NCBI RefSeq assembly: GCF_029028005.1
Contig: NZ_JAOTPO010000001.1
Location: 372,001-436,000, forward strand
DNA from: Alkalihalobacterium chitinilyticum
GTDB lineage: Bacteria; Bacillota; Bacilli; Bacillales; Bacillaceae_F
Reading direction: 5' to 3'
Length of the DNA: 64,000 bases
Shown here: positions 63,253 to 64,000 of the stretch, piece by piece
How positions within the stretch are numbered: position 1 is the stretch's first letter
Layout of the letters: each line of letters opens with the position of its first letter
Made by a program: the position numbers and the translations under genes
Notes under the pieces: model-generated
What the model was told of the DNA's origin: nothing
Databases searched by the model: none
What the model saw: only the letters and a program-made list of their open reading frames with translations

Positions 63253-63304
63253 ATTATACGGCAATTCATTTATTTTATCAGTTTGTTGAAAAGTCAAACT
63301 TTTT

Positions 63305-64000
63305 CTATAGCACCTTTTGCAGAAAATCACGTGCACGCTCTGTTTTTGGTTGACTGAAAAATTCACTTGGCGGAGCATCTTCTAACAACTGTCCATGATC
63401 TAAGAAAATTACTCGATCAGCCACTTCTCTAGCGAAGCCCATTTCGTGTGTAACAATCGCCATTGTCATACCCGTTTTTGTTAATGATTTCATGACTTCT
63501 AATACTTCTTTTACCATTTCGGGGTCAAGCGCAGAAGTCGGTTCATCAAATAACATCACTTCAGGATCCATTGCTAATGCACGAGCAATTGCAACACGCT
63601 GCTTTTGCCCGCCGGAAAGGCGACTAGGATATTCATTTTTCTTTTCATATAAACCGACTTTTTTTAGAAGTCCTTCTGCCTTAGCGACAGCTTCAGATTT
63701 CTCCAATTTTTTAACCGACATCGGTGCGTAAGTTAAGTTTTCCAACACCGTCATATGCGGGAATAAATGGAAGTGTTGAAATACCATACCGATTTGCTGC
63801 CTAACTTTTAAAATATCAACTTTAGGGTTCGTTAATTCCGTATCGTTAAACCAAACCTCGCCGGAAGTCGGTTGTTCTAGCATGTTTAAGCATCTTAGAA
63901 ACGTTGACTTACCCGACCCAGAAGGTCCGATAATTGCAACGACTTCCCCTTTATTTATTGAAGTGGAAATATTTTTTAATACTTCAAGCTTTCCAAATGA
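63305..64000 (-). CDS. artM: amino-acid (arginine-type) ABC transporter ATP-binding protein, 5' end outside the window
   Basis: Minus-strand coding runs from the right edge to 63305. Walker A (GPSGSGKST) lies near the edge, the Q-loop is [11 protein letters not shown], the signature LSGGQKQRV, and Walker [13 protein letters not shown] with switch His in [16 protein letters not shown]. This is the polar amino-acid ABC ATPase family. The artM (YqiZ) call rests on the neighbour yqjA as much as on sequence, since glnQ-type proteins look alike. The gene is partial: the first 20 or so codons are missing. Confidence 0.88.
   Translation of the reverse strand, partial: SFGKLEVLKNISTSINKGEVVAIIGPSGSGKSTFLRCLNMLEQPTSGEVWFNDTELTNPKVDILKVRQQIGMVFQHFHLFPHMTVLENLTYAPMSVKKLEKSEAVAKAEGLLKKVGLYEKKNEYPSRLSGGQKQRVAIARALAMDPEVMLFDEPTSALDPEMVKEVLEVMKSLTKTGMTMAIVTHEMGFAREVADRVIFLDHGQLLEDAPPSEFFSQPKTERARDFLQKVL

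Overview
The window is a low-GC Firmicutes chromosome segment, almost certainly from a Bacillaceae species of the alkaliphile type. Signs of this are strong AGGAGG ribosome-binding sites, consensus sigma-A promoters (TTGACA/TATAAT), T-box, TPP and cobalamin riboswitches, LexA boxes of the CGAAC-N4-GTTCG type, TnrA and a Zur/Fur-family operator, a SigD promoter, and a complete NaChBac-type voltage-gated sodium channel, a gene known from alkaliphilic bacilli. No rRNA, tRNA, insertion sequence, prophage or CRISPR array was seen.

Layout. 0-4 kb: SOS-regulated yolD-uvrX (Y-family polymerase), small proteins, a YqeG-like phosphatase and an SDR enzyme. 4-7.6 kb: T-box controlled proline operon proB-proA-proC. 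7.7-12.4 kb: methyltransferase, FAD oxidoreductase, sodium channel, amphi-Trp protein, aspartate kinase. 12.9-15 kb: TPP-riboswitch controlled thiC. 15-19.7 kb: a minus-strand FecBCD-type metal-chelate ABC operon that also encodes a rubredoxin-like/methyltransferase fusion, behind a Zur-like operator. 19.8-32.4 kb: a twelve-gene anaerobic-type cobalamin (cbi) operon under a B12 riboswitch. 32.4-36.4 kb: orphan bioB and a siroheme operon (SUMT-HemD fusion, sirB, sirC). 36.8-43.6 kb: a PAS-GGDEF-EAL protein, tnrA with its own TnrA box, and a four-gene plus-strand group ending in a membrane-anchored subtilase. 43.7-46.6 kb: sulfate assimilation (cysH-sat-cysC) with yezD. 46.7-52 kb: DUF4097 lipoprotein, the c-di-AMP-binding CBS protein DarB/CbpB, namA, SRPBCC, a DUF4236 protein and a CPBP protease. 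52-57.5 kb: yaaR, a SigD-driven fliS-flagellin unit, and a FlhB-like/FliK-like pair. 57.6-64 kb: dinB, a MarR/Hpr-like regulator, a PepT-like peptidase, methylmalonyl-CoA epimerase, the 30-residue stressosome miniprotein Prli42, an L,D-transpeptidase, YqjA and the 3' part of an amino-acid ABC ATPase.

How it fits together. From memory of Bacillus subtilis, the backbone (artM-yqjA-yqjC-yqjE-yqjH ... yqjM ... proI-yqjQ-yqzH-yqjW) follows the yqi/yqj region, with large metabolic blocks (cobalamin, siroheme, sulfate, metal uptake, flagellin) inserted in it. The blocks share chemistry: uroporphyrinogen III feeds both siroheme and cobalamin, siroheme serves assimilatory reductases, and sulfate assimilation supplies cysteine and SAM for the many methyltransferases. 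The parts least explained by known biology are the Zur-like regulated FecBCD/rubredoxin-methyltransferase operon (15.1-19.7 kb), the SigD-fliS-hag unit beside a FlhB/FliK-like pair, and the subtilase with an apparent extracellular sensor domain.
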